64,000 nucleotides of DNA from an uncultured Prevotella sp. (lineage in GTDB: Bacteria; Bacteroidota; Bacteroidia; Bacteroidales; Bacteroidaceae), in NCBI GenBank assembly GCA_946183415.1, contig CAMHAM010000005.1:1-64000 (forward strand), in the 5' to 3' direction. Under the pieces are notes generated by a model. It was not told the DNA's origin. It searched no databases and saw only the letters and a list, made by a program, of their open reading frames with translations. Below, piece by piece: positions 1 through 8,426 of this stretch (positions are counted from its first letter, which is position 1; each line of letters starts with the position of its first letter). The position numbers and the translations under genes were made by a program.

Positions 1-8
1 AAAAAAAC

Positions 9-39
9 TTGGAATGTGCCGAAATTCGTCTTACCTTTG
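9..39 (+). promoter_or_regulatory. Promoter for the tssD pair
   Basis: TTGG at 9-12 is followed after 19 nt by TACCTTTG at 32-39, matching the Bacteroidota -33/-7 form. The leader of about 110 nt to the first TssD start is very A/T-rich and ends in AAGAAAGGAAAA before the ATG. Confidence 0.55.
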
Positions 40-149
40 CATCGTCAATCAGGACAAACAAGACTTCTGAGCGACACAGGAAAAGAGTATTAAACAATTA
101 AAATTAAAAATAGTATTAACAATTAAAAAATTAAGAAAGGAAAAGAATT

Positions 150-542
150 ATGGCAAAGACTCCAGTTTTGATGAAGATCGCAGACTACAAGGATCGTGAA
201 GTACTCAAGGTTACTTACGAGTTCGATCAGGAAACCGACCGTGAGGGACAGATGACAGGTATCCCCCGCTTCCAGATGCTCCGCGTTCGTGTGAAGGCTC
301 TCAACGACGGCACCCCAGAGCTCATGGCTTGGATGTGTGACCGCTTCCTGAAGAAGGACGGATCAATCCAGTTCCTCGAGACCAAGACCCTGAAGGTCAT
401 GAAGGAGATCAAGTTCAACGGCGCTTACTGCGTAGACTTCGAGGAGAAGTGGGCAGACAAGGAAGGCCACTATGAGGAGATTCTCATCTCATGCCAGAAC
501 ATCGAGGTTGGCTCAGTGAAGTTCGAGAACGAGTGGGCTTAA
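150..542 (+). CDS. tssD: Type VI secretion tube protein TssD (Hcp-like)
   Basis: 130 aa, no signal peptide. It resembles the Hcp/TssD tube proteins of Bacteroidota type VI systems, which stack as hexameric rings to form the inner tube and may carry or bind effectors. The supporting pattern is the early 'REVLKVTYEFDQETDREGQ' stretch (the family has a F-x-Q-x-x-D-x-x-G segment), 'RVRVKALNDG', and the C-terminal 'YEEILISCQNIEVG'. The next gene is a paralogue with the same layout, and both have an AAAGGAAA-type ribosome site. No other T6SS component lies in the window, so this is either the edge of a T6SS locus or an orphan hcp pair. Function is inferred from family resemblance. Confidence 0.8.
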   Translation: MAKTPVLMKIADYKDREVLKVTYEFDQETDREGQMTGIPRFQMLRVRVKALNDGTPELMAWMCDRFLKKDGSIQFLETKTLKVMKEIKFNGAYCVDFEEKWADKEGHYEEILISCQNIEVGSVKFENEWA

Positions 543-605
543 GTTTTTAGATAAAAAGAACAAAAGAACAGATTATTAATTTAAAGAATAGAAAGGAAAC
601 AAGAT

Positions 606-1004
606 ATGGCAGATAATGTAACACCAGTAGTTCTGAAGGTAAAGGATTTTGCAGAGCGTGAGGTATTGTTGGTAGACTACAAGTTCAATCAGGCAACTGA
701 TACAGAAGGTCAGGTAGCAGGTATCGTACGTGGCGGACAGATCACCATCCGCGTGAAGGCCCTCAACGACGGTAACCCCGAGTTGCTCAACTGGATGATT
801 AACCCCGCTGATCCCCGTGATCTGACGGTAGACTTCCAGAACACCAAGGACGGTTCAGCCATGAAGCAGCTGAAGGGTACAGGTTGCTACTGTGTACACT
901 ACAAGGAGTATTGGGCAGACGGCGAGGAGCACTTCGAGGAGATCACCCTCAGCTGCCAGAAGCTCGAGAACGGCCCCGTAGCCTACGAGAATCCTTGGAA
1001 GTAA
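606..1004 (+). CDS. tssD: Type VI secretion tube protein TssD (Hcp-like), second copy
   Basis: 132 aa, paralogue of the preceding gene; the shared core includes 'VKALNDG.PELL.WM', 'YCV', 'WAD', 'EEI.LSCQ' and a conserved E-N-x-W end. 'FNQATDTEGQVAGIVRGGQ' is closer to the typical Bacteroidota TssD signature than in the first copy. It lies 63 bp downstream in the same orientation, probably co-transcribed. Sequence divergence between the copies argues against a very recent duplication; two tube proteins could form separate tubes or serve different effectors (inference). Confidence 0.83.
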   Translation: MADNVTPVVLKVKDFAEREVLLVDYKFNQATDTEGQVAGIVRGGQITIRVKALNDGNPELLNWMINPADPRDLTVDFQNTKDGSAMKQLKGTGCYCVHYKEYWADGEEHFEEITLSCQKLENGPVAYENPWK

Positions 1005-1013
1005 GGTTCTGGC

Positions 1014-1079
1014 TCTAACGAAGTGACGGTTCTTTTGTTATCACAGCGTTGATAACAAAAGAACCGTCACTTCGTTAGA
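1014..1079. terminator. 30-bp perfect hairpin between convergent genes
   Basis: Arms 1014-1043 and 1050-1079 are perfectly complementary with a 6-nt loop. It sits 10 bp after the second tssD stop and also downstream of the convergent minus-strand operon, so a bidirectional terminator is likely. No U-tract follows on either strand, and the stem is longer than a typical intrinsic terminator. Confidence 0.7.
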
Positions 1080-1151
1080 ATGAATCTTCGTCGCCCAGCC
1101 TCGCTATACCCATACTGTCAGCAGCGATTTGCGGGCATTCTTGTTCGGTAT

Positions 1152-1182
1152 ATATGCAGTATATGTCCAGTATATGTTCAGT
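1152..1182. repeat. Short tandem ATATGT(C/T)CAGT repeats
   Basis: Three imperfect copies of a 9-11 bp unit (ATATGCAGT, ATATGTCCAGT, ATATGTTCAGT), followed by TGGACAAGTAGTGGACAAA. They lie in the 208 bp gap between the hairpin and the end of the minus-strand operon, in which I see nothing else. Confidence 0.6.
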
Positions 1183-1287
1183 CAACGACTGGACAAGTAG
1201 TGGACAAATACTGAGCAGATAATGCACAACAACCGAAGGTACCCCGAAGTAACAAGGGCGCAAAGGTTCCTGTCCCCACTGCGCCCC

Positions 1288-2697
1288 TCACAGGACGGCG
1301 CGGATGGGGGAGAGGAGGAAATCTACCAGGAGACAGCCGTTATAGACCAGCAGATAGGCAGTCAGCGCAAGGACCGACAGTTGGAGGGTCTTGTGCTGAT
1401 TCTTTTTGGCTTTCTTGAAGGCGTAGGCGACGGCCAGGGGAATGACGAAGAGCCAGTGGGGCGCCATGATGAAGATCTCGTTGATGCCAAAGCCCAGTAT
1501 CAGATGGATGAACATGTCGAAACCGAAGTAGGAGAGGCTCATCCAGAGAAAGCGTGAACGCCAGCCACAACAGAGGCCGATGACAAAGAGCAGCAGTATG
1601 ATACCTTCGACAACATAGCTCCACAACCAGTCGTACTTCACAAACACAGGACGGAACACAAGTGTGTCCTCCAGGAAATGCTTGCGATGAAACTGGATGG
1701 TCTCGCCAAAGAGGTTTTCATAGATGGTCTTGATGCGCGAGGTAGTGATATCCGTCCATTTCCAGAACCCATAGTTCTTCATGGGTGTGCCCGTTTTCTC
1801 AGCCTGCGCCTTCAGACGGGCAGCGCGCCGCTCCTGCCGCTTCTCATAGTTCTTGCGCATTTCAGGCGACATCTGGGCCACCTGCTCCTCTATTCGCTTC
1901 TGTTTGGCCGCCTTTGCCTCCTGGCGGGCCAGCTCCTTGGGCAGCACAAACGTGCGATATTCCCATACGGCTACACCCCAGAGCAGCGCAGCAGGCAGGA
2001 TAACGGCCAACAGCAGATACTTCGGGCGGAAGAAGTCGCGCAGATTCACGAAGAAGCCTGAGAGGAACGTCTTCACACCATTGCTCAGCGTGACGCCTGC
2101 CGTGATGAAGAACAGCAAGGCCGACTGCCACCATTTGAACTCGCGCCCCTTCTGGATGCTGCGGCCTGAGATGTAGAGCGTTATCAGCAGCAGGAACATC
2201 GAGATTGTAAAGTGATCGGGCACGATGACGGAGAGCATGATATAGGCCATCGAGAAGTAGAAGACTGAGAGCAGTGTAGCGTCGTAACGCGCCAGCAGGA
2301 TCACCTCGCGATGGATTCTATATATAAAGATATATGAGTAGAACGAAGCCGCGATGACAGGCAGGGCTACGAGATACTGCACGCAGTTCACGCCCAGCAG
2401 GGCCGTCAGCCCCTGATTCAGCAGCCATAGCGGCCAGATCATAAACGCCAGCAGCGGATGACGGTATACGTTGTAGACCGCATCCCAATCGGTAATGCCC
2501 AGATACGTCAGAGGGTCGTAGCCCGAGAGGTGCAGCTCGCGCTCGAACACCTTCCAGTAAGGGCCAAAGCCCTCCTGCAGGAACAGGTCGTGCATGCGCC
2601 AGATGAACAGGCCGTTGAGCACAACAATCACCAGCAGCACCACACCTGCCTGTATGCGCTCCTCAGGCTTCAACTTGAAAATCTTAAACGGATTCAT
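1288..2697 (-). CDS. Polytopic membrane protein, DUF6080-like
   Basis: 469 aa. About eight to ten hydrophobic segments are visible (for example residues 17-34, 82-101, 105-127, 140-175, 190-210, 226-245, then several beyond 360). They are interrupted by a strongly charged, helix-prone cytoplasmic or periplasmic stretch at about 253-301 rich in K, R, E and Q. It resembles Bacteroidota DUF6080 proteins, whose role is unknown; the topology recalls membrane glycosyltransferases (GT-C type), but I see no certain catalytic motif. It is the last gene of the operon, overlapping the HAD gene stop by 4 bp (ATGA), which suggests a coupled role with the envelope-modifying genes upstream. Confidence 0.6.
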   Translation of the reverse strand: MNPFKIFKLKPEERIQAGVVLLVIVVLNGLFIWRMHDLFLQEGFGPYWKVFERELHLSGYDPLTYLGITDWDAVYNVYRHPLLAFMIWPLWLLNQGLTALLGVNCVQYLVALPVIAASFYSYIFIYRIHREVILLARYDATLLSVFYFSMAYIMLSVIVPDHFTISMFLLLITLYISGRSIQKGREFKWWQSALLFFITAGVTLSNGVKTFLSGFFVNLRDFFRPKYLLLAVILPAALLWGVAVWEYRTFVLPKELARQEAKAAKQKRIEEQVAQMSPEMRKNYEKRQERRAARLKAQAEKTGTPMKNYGFWKWTDITTSRIKTIYENLFGETIQFHRKHFLEDTLVFRPVFVKYDWLWSYVVEGIILLLFVIGLCCGWRSRFLWMSLSYFGFDMFIHLILGFGINEIFIMAPHWLFVIPLAVAYAFKKAKKNQHKTLQLSVLALTAYLLVYNGCLLVDFLLSPIRAVL

Positions 2698-3278
2698 ACG
2701 CGAAACGGTTTATAATGTGCCTCATCGGCAAAGGCCAGCAGTTCTTTGTCGCCGGCACTGTCGCCAAAGGCAATGAGTTCGTATTCGTTACGATGGGGAT
2801 AGAGAGCGAGGATGCGGTTCACCTTCTCCTGTCCGTAGCAGTTCTTGGTGAGGAACCGGCCCGTCAGACAACCGTCTTCCACCTCCACCTGTGTGCCCAC
2901 CACCTTCACCTCAGGGAAGAAGGGCTGCACCCAGTGATCGATGCTGGCACTCACGATGAGTACCTCTGCATCTCCTGCCTGCGCTTGCTTCACCATATCT
3001 ACCCCTTGCGGCCTAAGCAAGTGCTGACGATCGAGGGCAAACAGCCGCCCCTGCTGGGCAAAATCCTTGAGGGGCATGCCTTTGAAGAAATAGGCAAACA
3101 CCTTCTGCTTCGCCTTCCAGTTGGGATACAGGCCGAGCTTCATCAGCACCAGCAAGGGGCTATATCGCAGGATTCCCTTGCAGAGAGCCCAGTTGCCACA
3201 GACATAGCGGATGAACTCCAAGAACGAATCGCGCGTTGTCAGCGTGCCGTCAAAGTCAAAGGCGTAGATCTTCTTCAT
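2694..3278 (-). CDS. HAD-superfamily phosphatase (PSP-like, subfamily IB)
   Basis: 194 aa, starting at the ATG that overlaps the acyltransferase stop (ATGA, 3275-3278). Motif I is DFDGT at residues 8-12 with both aspartates, motif II is the Ser of 'VSAS', and motif IV is 'GDSAGD' near the C-terminus. This is the phosphoserine-phosphatase-like layout, with a helical cap between motifs I and II. The substrate is not identifiable from sequence; small phosphorylated metabolites or lipid-linked phosphates are possible given the neighbouring acyltransferase and sulfatase-fold transferase. A longer frame upstream exists but runs into the acyltransferase gene and was rejected. Confidence 0.82.
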   Translation of the reverse strand: MKKIYAFDFDGTLTTRDSFLEFIRYVCGNWALCKGILRYSPLLVLMKLGLYPNWKAKQKVFAYFFKGMPLKDFAQQGRLFALDRQHLLRPQGVDMVKQAQAGDAEVLIVSASIDHWVQPFFPEVKVVGTQVEVEDGCLTGRFLTKNCYGQEKVNRILALYPHRNEYELIAFGDSAGDKELLAFADEAHYKPFRV

Positions 3279-4354
3279 AGCTTGGGCGATGGGATATGAT
3301 CGATAATCTGCTTCACAACCCATGAGAGGGCGATGGTTACTACAACGTAGAGCATCAGTCCGTCGTAGATATCCTGTTTCCAGGCGACGGTGATGAAGAG
3401 CTTGCGCACGATGGGATGGGCCACGAACATCGCTGCTGAGATGCTGCCGAACCAGACGAACAGCTTCAGCAGGCACTCAGGCATCGCCTTCACCATCGCC
3501 ACACAGCCGATGATGACGACAATGGGAATCCAGAGCCACGTCTGGAAGCAGAAGCTCATCGCAAACGTGATGGCGCAGCAGAGAATGGCGAGCAGCAACC
3601 AGGCCAGATATTCCCAACGTGGGAATAATTGATTCCCAAGGTGGGAACAAGACGTTCCCAAGGTGGGAATTCTTGCCAAGAGCAGACCTAATCCGAAGGG
3701 AAGCATGCCCCCGATGCAGTTATAGCGCAGGCGATTGATAACTTCGCCGTCAGGCGTGCAGAACACCTGCAGCAGCCAGCAGACGACAATCAGGGCGACG
3801 ACGATCCAAGAACTCCTGCGATAGAGCAGCAGGCGATAGACGATATAGAGCTGCAGCATCAGTCCGAAGAACCAGTAGATGCCTGGCCAGATAATCTTAT
3901 CAGGTGCTGGCAGCACATTGATATACATGAGCAGCTGGGCCAGCACGTTTTCCCAGTGGAAGGCAAAGCGCCCTGGGGTCACCGCGTCGACCATCAGGAA
4001 GATCGAGAAGCCCACGATGAGCATTCTGAACAGCTTCAGATAATGGTATCTCACGAAATGGCTGGCACGTTGTGAGGTTGCGGCAGTCTCATACTTCTTC
4101 ACGAGTCCGAAGCCGCTGAGGAAGAGGAAGACGGGCACACCGTAGTGTCCGAAATAAGACAGCAGATGGACTGGCAGCAGCTCTGTAGGGTTCGAGAGCA
4201 CCTGCCACAGACGGTCGTTGTTGAAGTCGATGAACTGATACTCGTTCTCCTGCACAATCTTGCCGTTGAAGTGGCAGAAATTGTGCAGCATAATGGCGAG
4301 GATAGCAATCCCTCGCATCGCTGAGCATTCGGATTTTGTCAGTATCTCCTTCAT
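3275..4354 (-). CDS. Integral membrane acyltransferase (acyltransferase-3 family)
   Basis: About 359 aa from the ATG at 4354; a GTG at 4366 would add four residues. The N-terminal 'MRGIAILAIMLHNFCHF' carries the R-G and conserved H of the acyltransferase-3 (OafA/NodX) family, followed by about ten membrane segments. Such proteins O-acylate (acetyl or succinyl) sugars of surface glycans; the acceptor is unknown. The coding sequence contains three 15-bp palindromes at 22-bp spacing (3611-3669) that encode an unusual hydrophilic insert (around 'SHLGNQLFPRWEY'). The start region lies in a 7-bp repeat array (4361-4396). Overlaps the HAD gene by 4 bp. Confidence 0.83.
   Translation of the reverse strand: MKEILTKSECSAMRGIAILAIMLHNFCHFNGKIVQENEYQFIDFNNDRLWQVLSNPTELLPVHLLSYFGHYGVPVFLFLSGFGLVKKYETAATSQRASHFVRYHYLKLFRMLIVGFSIFLMVDAVTPGRFAFHWENVLAQLLMYINVLPAPDKIIWPGIYWFFGLMLQLYIVYRLLLYRRSSWIVVALIVVCWLLQVFCTPDGEVINRLRYNCIGGMLPFGLGLLLARIPTLGTSCSHLGNQLFPRWEYLAWLLLAILCCAITFAMSFCFQTWLWIPIVVIIGCVAMVKAMPECLLKLFVWFGSISAAMFVAHPIVRKLFITVAWKQDIYDGLMLYVVVTIALSWVVKQIIDHIPSPKL
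3611..3669. repeat. Three tandem TTCCCA(A)(C/G)GTGGGAA palindromes, 22-bp period
   Basis: Perfect or near-perfect palindromes at 3611-3625, 3633-3647 and 3655-3669, each separated by 7 bp. They lie wholly within the acyltransferase gene. Because 22 is not a multiple of three, gain or loss of one unit shifts the frame. Confidence 0.85.
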
Positions 4355-4360
4355 ATCATT

Positions 4361-4396
4361 CTTCACTCCTCACTCCTCACTCCACACTCCTCACTT
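4361..4396. repeat. 7-bp repeat array (CTCACTC-like)
   Basis: About five copies of a degenerate heptamer CTCACTC/CACACTC. It contains the stop codon and last codons of the upstream transferase gene (protein end 'EVRSVE') and the upstream region of the acyltransferase start. Confidence 0.75.
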
Positions 4397-6236
4397 CATC
4401 ATAGTCTGTCACGCCTTTCAGGATGCGAGGGCGCTTCAGGTTATAGTCAGGACTGACGATATCCAGATCCTTTCGATAGAGTGGGGTAGAGATACCCCCA
4501 AGATAGAGCAGCAGATGAGGCAGCGCATCAGTCATCATCGGACGATCCTTGGCGTTCTGAATCGCCAGCCAGCCGTAGGGATGATTCCACAGATACTGAG
4601 GCGAGCCCCATATCCAGAAAGGAATCTCCATCTCGTTGCGAGCCAGGCGATAGTCGATGTTCGCCCCATGCATGCGACCATACATATAGGGCTTGCCATC
4701 GAAGATCTCCTCGCCGTGATCGGGCATATAGATCACCACAGCGTCCTTATCGGCAAAGCGCTGGGTAATGGCGTAGAGGATAGAGTCGTTGTATCTGAGC
4801 GAATTGTCGTATTCAGCGAGGATGCGCTTCTGCTTGTCAGTCAGTTCAGGGCGATCATACATCGAAGGTGTGAAGTGGGTGAACGTCTTGCGAGGATAAC
4901 GGGCCCGATAATCGACGTGCGAGCCCATCAGGTGGAAAATCACGAGGTTTCCCTTACATTGACCATCAGGCTTTGAACATTGGTCATAGGCCTTCAGGAG
5001 ACCCTCGTCAAAACTGTAGGTCTGGGTGTTACGAACATCAAATTGCCTATCGCTCAGTTCAGGATCGTTCAGGAAGAAGTTGCCACTGAAGTCGTAGACA
5101 GCCTCTTTCGCCTTGGGCAGGAACTGGTTGGTGATAAACGTCACATGGTAGCCGGCCTTGCGGAACACCTCTGGGAAAAGAGGCTTGTCGCACCACTCGC
5201 CACTATCGCCGACGGCATAGAGCGACAGCATGTGCTTGAAGACAAAGCTCGTCAGATTCCACGACGACACCACATCAGTAAACGGAATGAGTGAACCATC
5301 TTCGGCCATCATCACCTGATAGGGTGTCGTCTCTTTCTGATAGCCGTAGAGCTGGGAGTGATGCTTGTTGTAGCTTTCGCCAATCACCAGCACGATGTTG
5401 GGCACGCGATAGCTGCAGCTGTCCACCTGAACCAGTCTGCTGGCAGCCTTCAGTTGTACTATCTGAGCGGAAGCCAGATGGTTGACATAGATGCCAAAGG
5501 CCAGGCGATAGACGGGGACATAGAGCTTGGCCTGATCCTTACGGGTCAGTTCGTGCTCCACCTCTCCAATGGTATTATAGGTGAAGAGTCTGTGCATCGC
5601 CACCTTATTATCCCACGTCTGACTGATGCTGCTGTAGAGCATCCAGGCCACGACGCAGCCCATGACGGCTTTGAGGCCAATGATGAGACTCTCGTTGATT
5701 TTTGGCATAATCATCCGTTGGCGCATCTTGCCGAGATAATGCCTGATGACGGTCCAGAGGAAGTGCGCAAGTATCAGCAGTAGGATCCAGCCCACACCGC
5801 TCTTGACGACATCCCAGCTGAGATAGCCTGTCAGGAATTCCTGAGCTTCCTGCCCGTTGGTCTCGCTGACAAGCATCAGCATCGTTGGGGTCAGCGTCGA
5901 CTCAAACCTGACATAGCAATACATGTCGACGATGGCCAATCCATAAAAGAAGATGTAGAGCAGGGCTTTGAAAAAGATGCGGATCTTGCGTGGGATCAGC
6001 ATCAGCAGGGCACAGACGGCGTAGATGTCGAGGAAGAGTTCTGGTGCAGAGAGTTCGTAGGGCTTGGCACCACGATCTCTCAGATAGTAAGGCATGATTT
6101 CGAGCTGTGTGCAGAGCCAGCCTAAGGCGAACATAAAGACGAAGAAGGCTCCGTTCTTCTCTATCGGACTGAAAATCCAGCCAATCCACTTCAGGGGGTT
6201 GATATGTTTTTTACGACGTTTACGCATAGAGCCCAT
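4377..6236 (-). CDS. Sulfatase-fold lipid A phosphoethanolamine transferase-like protein
   Basis: About 619 aa. Four to five N-terminal membrane helices (roughly residues 29-45, 68-82, 88-105, 148-165, 183-203) precede a large extracytoplasmic alkaline-phosphatase-fold domain from about residue 278. The nucleophile region is 'LVIGESYNKHHSQLYGY' at 283-299, where Ser288 stands at the place of the EptA threonine. Other metal-ligand motifs are 'HLMGSH' and 'MPDHGEE'. Family members move phosphoethanolamine from phosphatidylethanolamine to lipid A or glycans, raising cationic-peptide resistance; the exact acceptor is unknown. Start is ATG 6236 or 6227, both inside the end of nadD. The last codons fall in a 7-bp repeat array. 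Confidence 0.78.
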   Translation of the reverse strand: MGSMRKRRKKHINPLKWIGWIFSPIEKNGAFFVFMFALGWLCTQLEIMPYYLRDRGAKPYELSAPELFLDIYAVCALLMLIPRKIRIFFKALLYIFFYGLAIVDMYCYVRFESTLTPTMLMLVSETNGQEAQEFLTGYLSWDVVKSGVGWILLLILAHFLWTVIRHYLGKMRQRMIMPKINESLIIGLKAVMGCVVAWMLYSSISQTWDNKVAMHRLFTYNTIGEVEHELTRKDQAKLYVPVYRLAFGIYVNHLASAQIVQLKAASRLVQVDSCSYRVPNIVLVIGESYNKHHSQLYGYQKETTPYQVMMAEDGSLIPFTDVVSSWNLTSFVFKHMLSLYAVGDSGEWCDKPLFPEVFRKAGYHVTFITNQFLPKAKEAVYDFSGNFFLNDPELSDRQFDVRNTQTYSFDEGLLKAYDQCSKPDGQCKGNLVIFHLMGSHVDYRARYPRKTFTHFTPSMYDRPELTDKQKRILAEYDNSLRYNDSILYAITQRFADKDAVVIYMPDHGEEIFDGKPYMYGRMHGANIDYRLARNEMEIPFWIWGSPQYLWNHPYGWLAIQNAKDRPMMTDALPHLLLYLGGISTPLYRKDLDIVSPDYNLKRPRILKGVTDYDEVRSVE

Positions 6237-6753
6237 TTTCCTTAATATAATCTGCTACGGTCTTAGGCACCATTCTGCTGATGCCTTTACCCTTACGGAT
6301 GCGCTGGCGGATGGCTGTGCTCGATATGTCGATGAAACCAGGATCACCAGGTGTTCTGGTGTAGACGAAGATTTCATACTTCTCCTTGATGTCGCCCGCT
6401 CGATACCACTTGTCGAAGATCGCCCAGTTGTCGCCTCCGATCATCAGCACGAACTGCCGCTCGGGATAGTCTTTCGAGAGCGCCTCCAGCGTGTTCCAGG
6501 TGTAGGAAGGTCTGGGCAGATGCATCTCATAGTCGCTGACGGTGATGCCTGCGACCCCTTCGACAGCCAGACGGGCCATCTCCAGTCGCTGCTCATCGTC
6601 GGCGAGATCGCTGGATTGCTTCAAAGGATTCTGCGGAGAGACCATCAGCCACACCTCGTCGAGCACTGCCTGTTCTTTCAGTTGCAGTGCCAGCGAGATA
6701 TGTCCGTTGTGGATGGGATTGAATGATCCTCCGAAGATACCTGTCCTAATCAT
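6220..6753 (-). CDS. nadD: Nicotinate-nucleotide adenylyltransferase
   Basis: 177 aa from the ATG at 6753, which gives the correct N-terminus 'MIRTGIFGGSFNPIHNGH'; the GSFNPIHNGH motif (residues 9-18) is the nucleotidyltransferase HIGH-type site. The C-terminal 'ISSTAIRQRI' is the second ATP-binding motif. The enzyme makes deamido-NAD from NaMN and ATP in cytoplasmic NAD synthesis. It overlaps the end of gmk by 8 bp and the start of the transferase gene by up to 17 bp, so the operon is tightly packed. A longer frame upstream lies within gmk and was rejected. Confidence 0.95.
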   Translation of the reverse strand: MIRTGIFGGSFNPIHNGHISLALQLKEQAVLDEVWLMVSPQNPLKQSSDLADDEQRLEMARLAVEGVAGITVSDYEMHLPRPSYTWNTLEALSKDYPERQFVLMIGGDNWAIFDKWYRAGDIKEKYEIFVYTRTPGDPGFIDISSTAIRQRIRKGKGISRMVPKTVADYIKENGLYA

Positions 6754-7321
6754 TGAGGAACGCTTGTATTGCAGCCAAGGCATCGGCCTCAGCATATTCC
6801 AAGATATCGTTGATGACGATCTTATCGAACTTCTCGGCAAAGGTCAGCTCGAACTCGGCACGAGCGATGCGTTGGTCTATTACCTCTGGTGCGTCTGTAC
6901 CCCTGCCTTCGAGGCGGTGACGGAGCTCGCCAATCGATGGGGGCTGGATGAAGATGCTCAGGGCCTTGTCGCCATAGAACTTCTTGATGTTCACGCCACC
7001 CTTTACGTCAACATCGAACACAACGTTCTGTCCGGCCTCTAACTGGCGCTCCACCTGTGACTTCAGTGTGCCGTAGTAACGGTCGGTATACACCTCCTCA
7101 TACTCCAGGAACTCATCGTTCTCAATGCGGTCGCGAAACTCCTCTGGAGTGAGGAAGAAATACTCCACGCCATTCTGTTCTGTACCTCTCGGTGCCCTTG
7201 ACGTGCAGGATATCGAGAATGCCAGGTTCAGCTCCTGATGCTCTTTCATCAGCCACGAGATAATCGTAGACTTTCCCGTTCCGCTGGGAGCTGAGAAGAT
7301 GATTAGTTTACCCTTTGCCAT
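6746..7321 (-). CDS. gmk: Guanylate kinase
   Basis: 191 aa from ATG 7321; an in-frame GTG at 7336 would add five residues. The P-loop is APSGTGKST at residues 11-19, followed by the GMP-binding 'SCTSRAPRGTEQNGVEYFF' region with the conserved R and Y. It phosphorylates GMP to GDP in the cytoplasm. It sits 15 bp after yicC and overlaps nadD; yicC-gmk-nadD is a common Bacteroidota order. Confidence 0.96.
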   Translation of the reverse strand: MAKGKLIIFSAPSGTGKSTIISWLMKEHQELNLAFSISCTSRAPRGTEQNGVEYFFLTPEEFRDRIENDEFLEYEEVYTDRYYGTLKSQVERQLEAGQNVVFDVDVKGGVNIKKFYGDKALSIFIQPPSIGELRHRLEGRGTDAPEVIDQRIARAEFELTFAEKFDKIVINDILEYAEADALAAIQAFLND

Positions 7322-7336
7322 AACTTTATTTTTCAC

Positions 7337-8212
7337 TTAAAGCGCATTCAGCACTTGCTCCTTGATCTGCTCAAGTTCGTCCTTCATCTTGACGACGAGG
7401 TTCTGCATCTCTGCCTGGTTCGACTTCGAGCCGGTGGTGTTGATCTCGCGCCCCATCTCCTGAGCGATGAAGCCGAGCTTCTTGCCCTGTCCGGCAGGCT
7501 CGTTCATCGTGTCGCGGAAGTACTTCAGATGGTTCGTCAGGCGTTGCTTCTCCTCGCTGATGTCGAGTTTCTCGATGTAGTAGATTAGCTCCTGCTCCAG
7601 ACGGTTCTTATCGTAGTCCACCCCAGGAATCTGCTGCAGACCCTCCACGATGCGCTGCTTGATCTTCTCCACGCGGCTCTTCTCGTAGGGCTCGATCTCT
7701 GCCAACAGGATGGCGATATTGTCGATCTTCTCCGTGAACTTCTTCTGTAGGGCTGCTCCCTCCTGAGTACGGAAGTCAACGAGGTTCTTCAGGGCCTCGC
7801 TCACAGCACCCTTCACCGTCAGCCACTCTTCGTCCTCCAGCTCCTCCGTCTCAGTCTTTGTCAGCACGTCGGGCATACGGAGCAGGGTGTAGAACCAGTC
7901 CTCTGGCACGGGGATGCCCGTCTTCTCAGAGATGCTCTTAATCTGTTGATAGTAGTTCTCCACGAGTGCCGCATTGATGGGGGTAGGGTCGACGGCCATA
8001 TCCTTCTCTATCCAGACGCTCATGTCTACTTTTCCTCGGATGATAGCTTCGGCCACCATCTGGCGCATCTCCATCTCCTTCTCGCGATAGAGGGGTGCGA
8101 TACGTGTGTTCAGGTCAAGCTGCTTCGAGTTGAGCGACTTCACCTCTACATGGATTTTCTTGTCTTTGTAAGCTACGACCGCTTTGCCGTAGCCAGTCAT
8201 TGATTGTATCAT
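7337..8212 (-). CDS. yicC: YicC/YloC family endoribonuclease
   Basis: 291 aa. The N-terminal 'MIQSMTGYGKAVV' is the YicC signature, and the C-terminal DUF1732 part contains 'KRLGFIAQEMGRE'-type sequence ('GKKLGFIAQEMGRE.NT.GSKS'). The family degrades certain small RNAs in Enterobacteria and is widely linked to gmk. It is the first gene of the seven-gene minus-strand operon, 22-30 nt downstream of a clear promoter. Confidence 0.95.
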   Translation of the reverse strand: MIQSMTGYGKAVVAYKDKKIHVEVKSLNSKQLDLNTRIAPLYREKEMEMRQMVAEAIIRGKVDMSVWIEKDMAVDPTPINAALVENYYQQIKSISEKTGIPVPEDWFYTLLRMPDVLTKTETEELEDEEWLTVKGAVSEALKNLVDFRTQEGAALQKKFTEKIDNIAILLAEIEPYEKSRVEKIKQRIVEGLQQIPGVDYDKNRLEQELIYYIEKLDISEEKQRLTNHLKYFRDTMNEPAGQGKKLGFIAQEMGREINTTGSKSNQAEMQNLVVKMKDELEQIKEQVLNAL

Positions 8213-8240
8213 GTGTGTATCTTAATTAATAAAACCGCCA

Positions 8241-8272
8241 CAAAATTACGAAAAAGTAAGTGAAAAACCAAA
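8241..8272 (-). promoter_or_regulatory. Promoter of the yicC operon
   Basis: On the minus strand TTTG (8272-8269), a 20-nt spacer and TAATTTTG (8248-8241) match the Bacteroidota consensus. The start codon at 8212 lies 29 nt downstream. Confidence 0.8.
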
Positions 8273-8327
8273 TTTTATTGAATTTTTACGGCTTTTCCGC
8301 CTACTTTCAGCACATGGAGCTGCCCTC

Positions 8328-8358
8328 TAAGCAAATAATGACGGCTATTATCTGCTTA
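8328..8358. terminator. Hairpin downstream of the small gene
   Basis: 12-bp arms 8328-8339 and 8347-8358 (TAAGCAAATAAT with one mismatch) around a 7-nt loop. It sits between the end of the 83-aa gene and the yicC promoter, so it probably ends minus-strand transcription. Confidence 0.5.
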
Positions 8359-8426
8359 GGCAACATCATGCAATCATTGATTAACAAAACAGAGAATTTA
8401 TGCTGAAGACAAACGTGTGTTTTTTC

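Noticed and set aside
1340..1624. Arginine- and histidine-rich frames overlapping the DUF6080 gene
   Set aside because: They lie in other frames of a well-supported gene and have composition typical of shadow frames.
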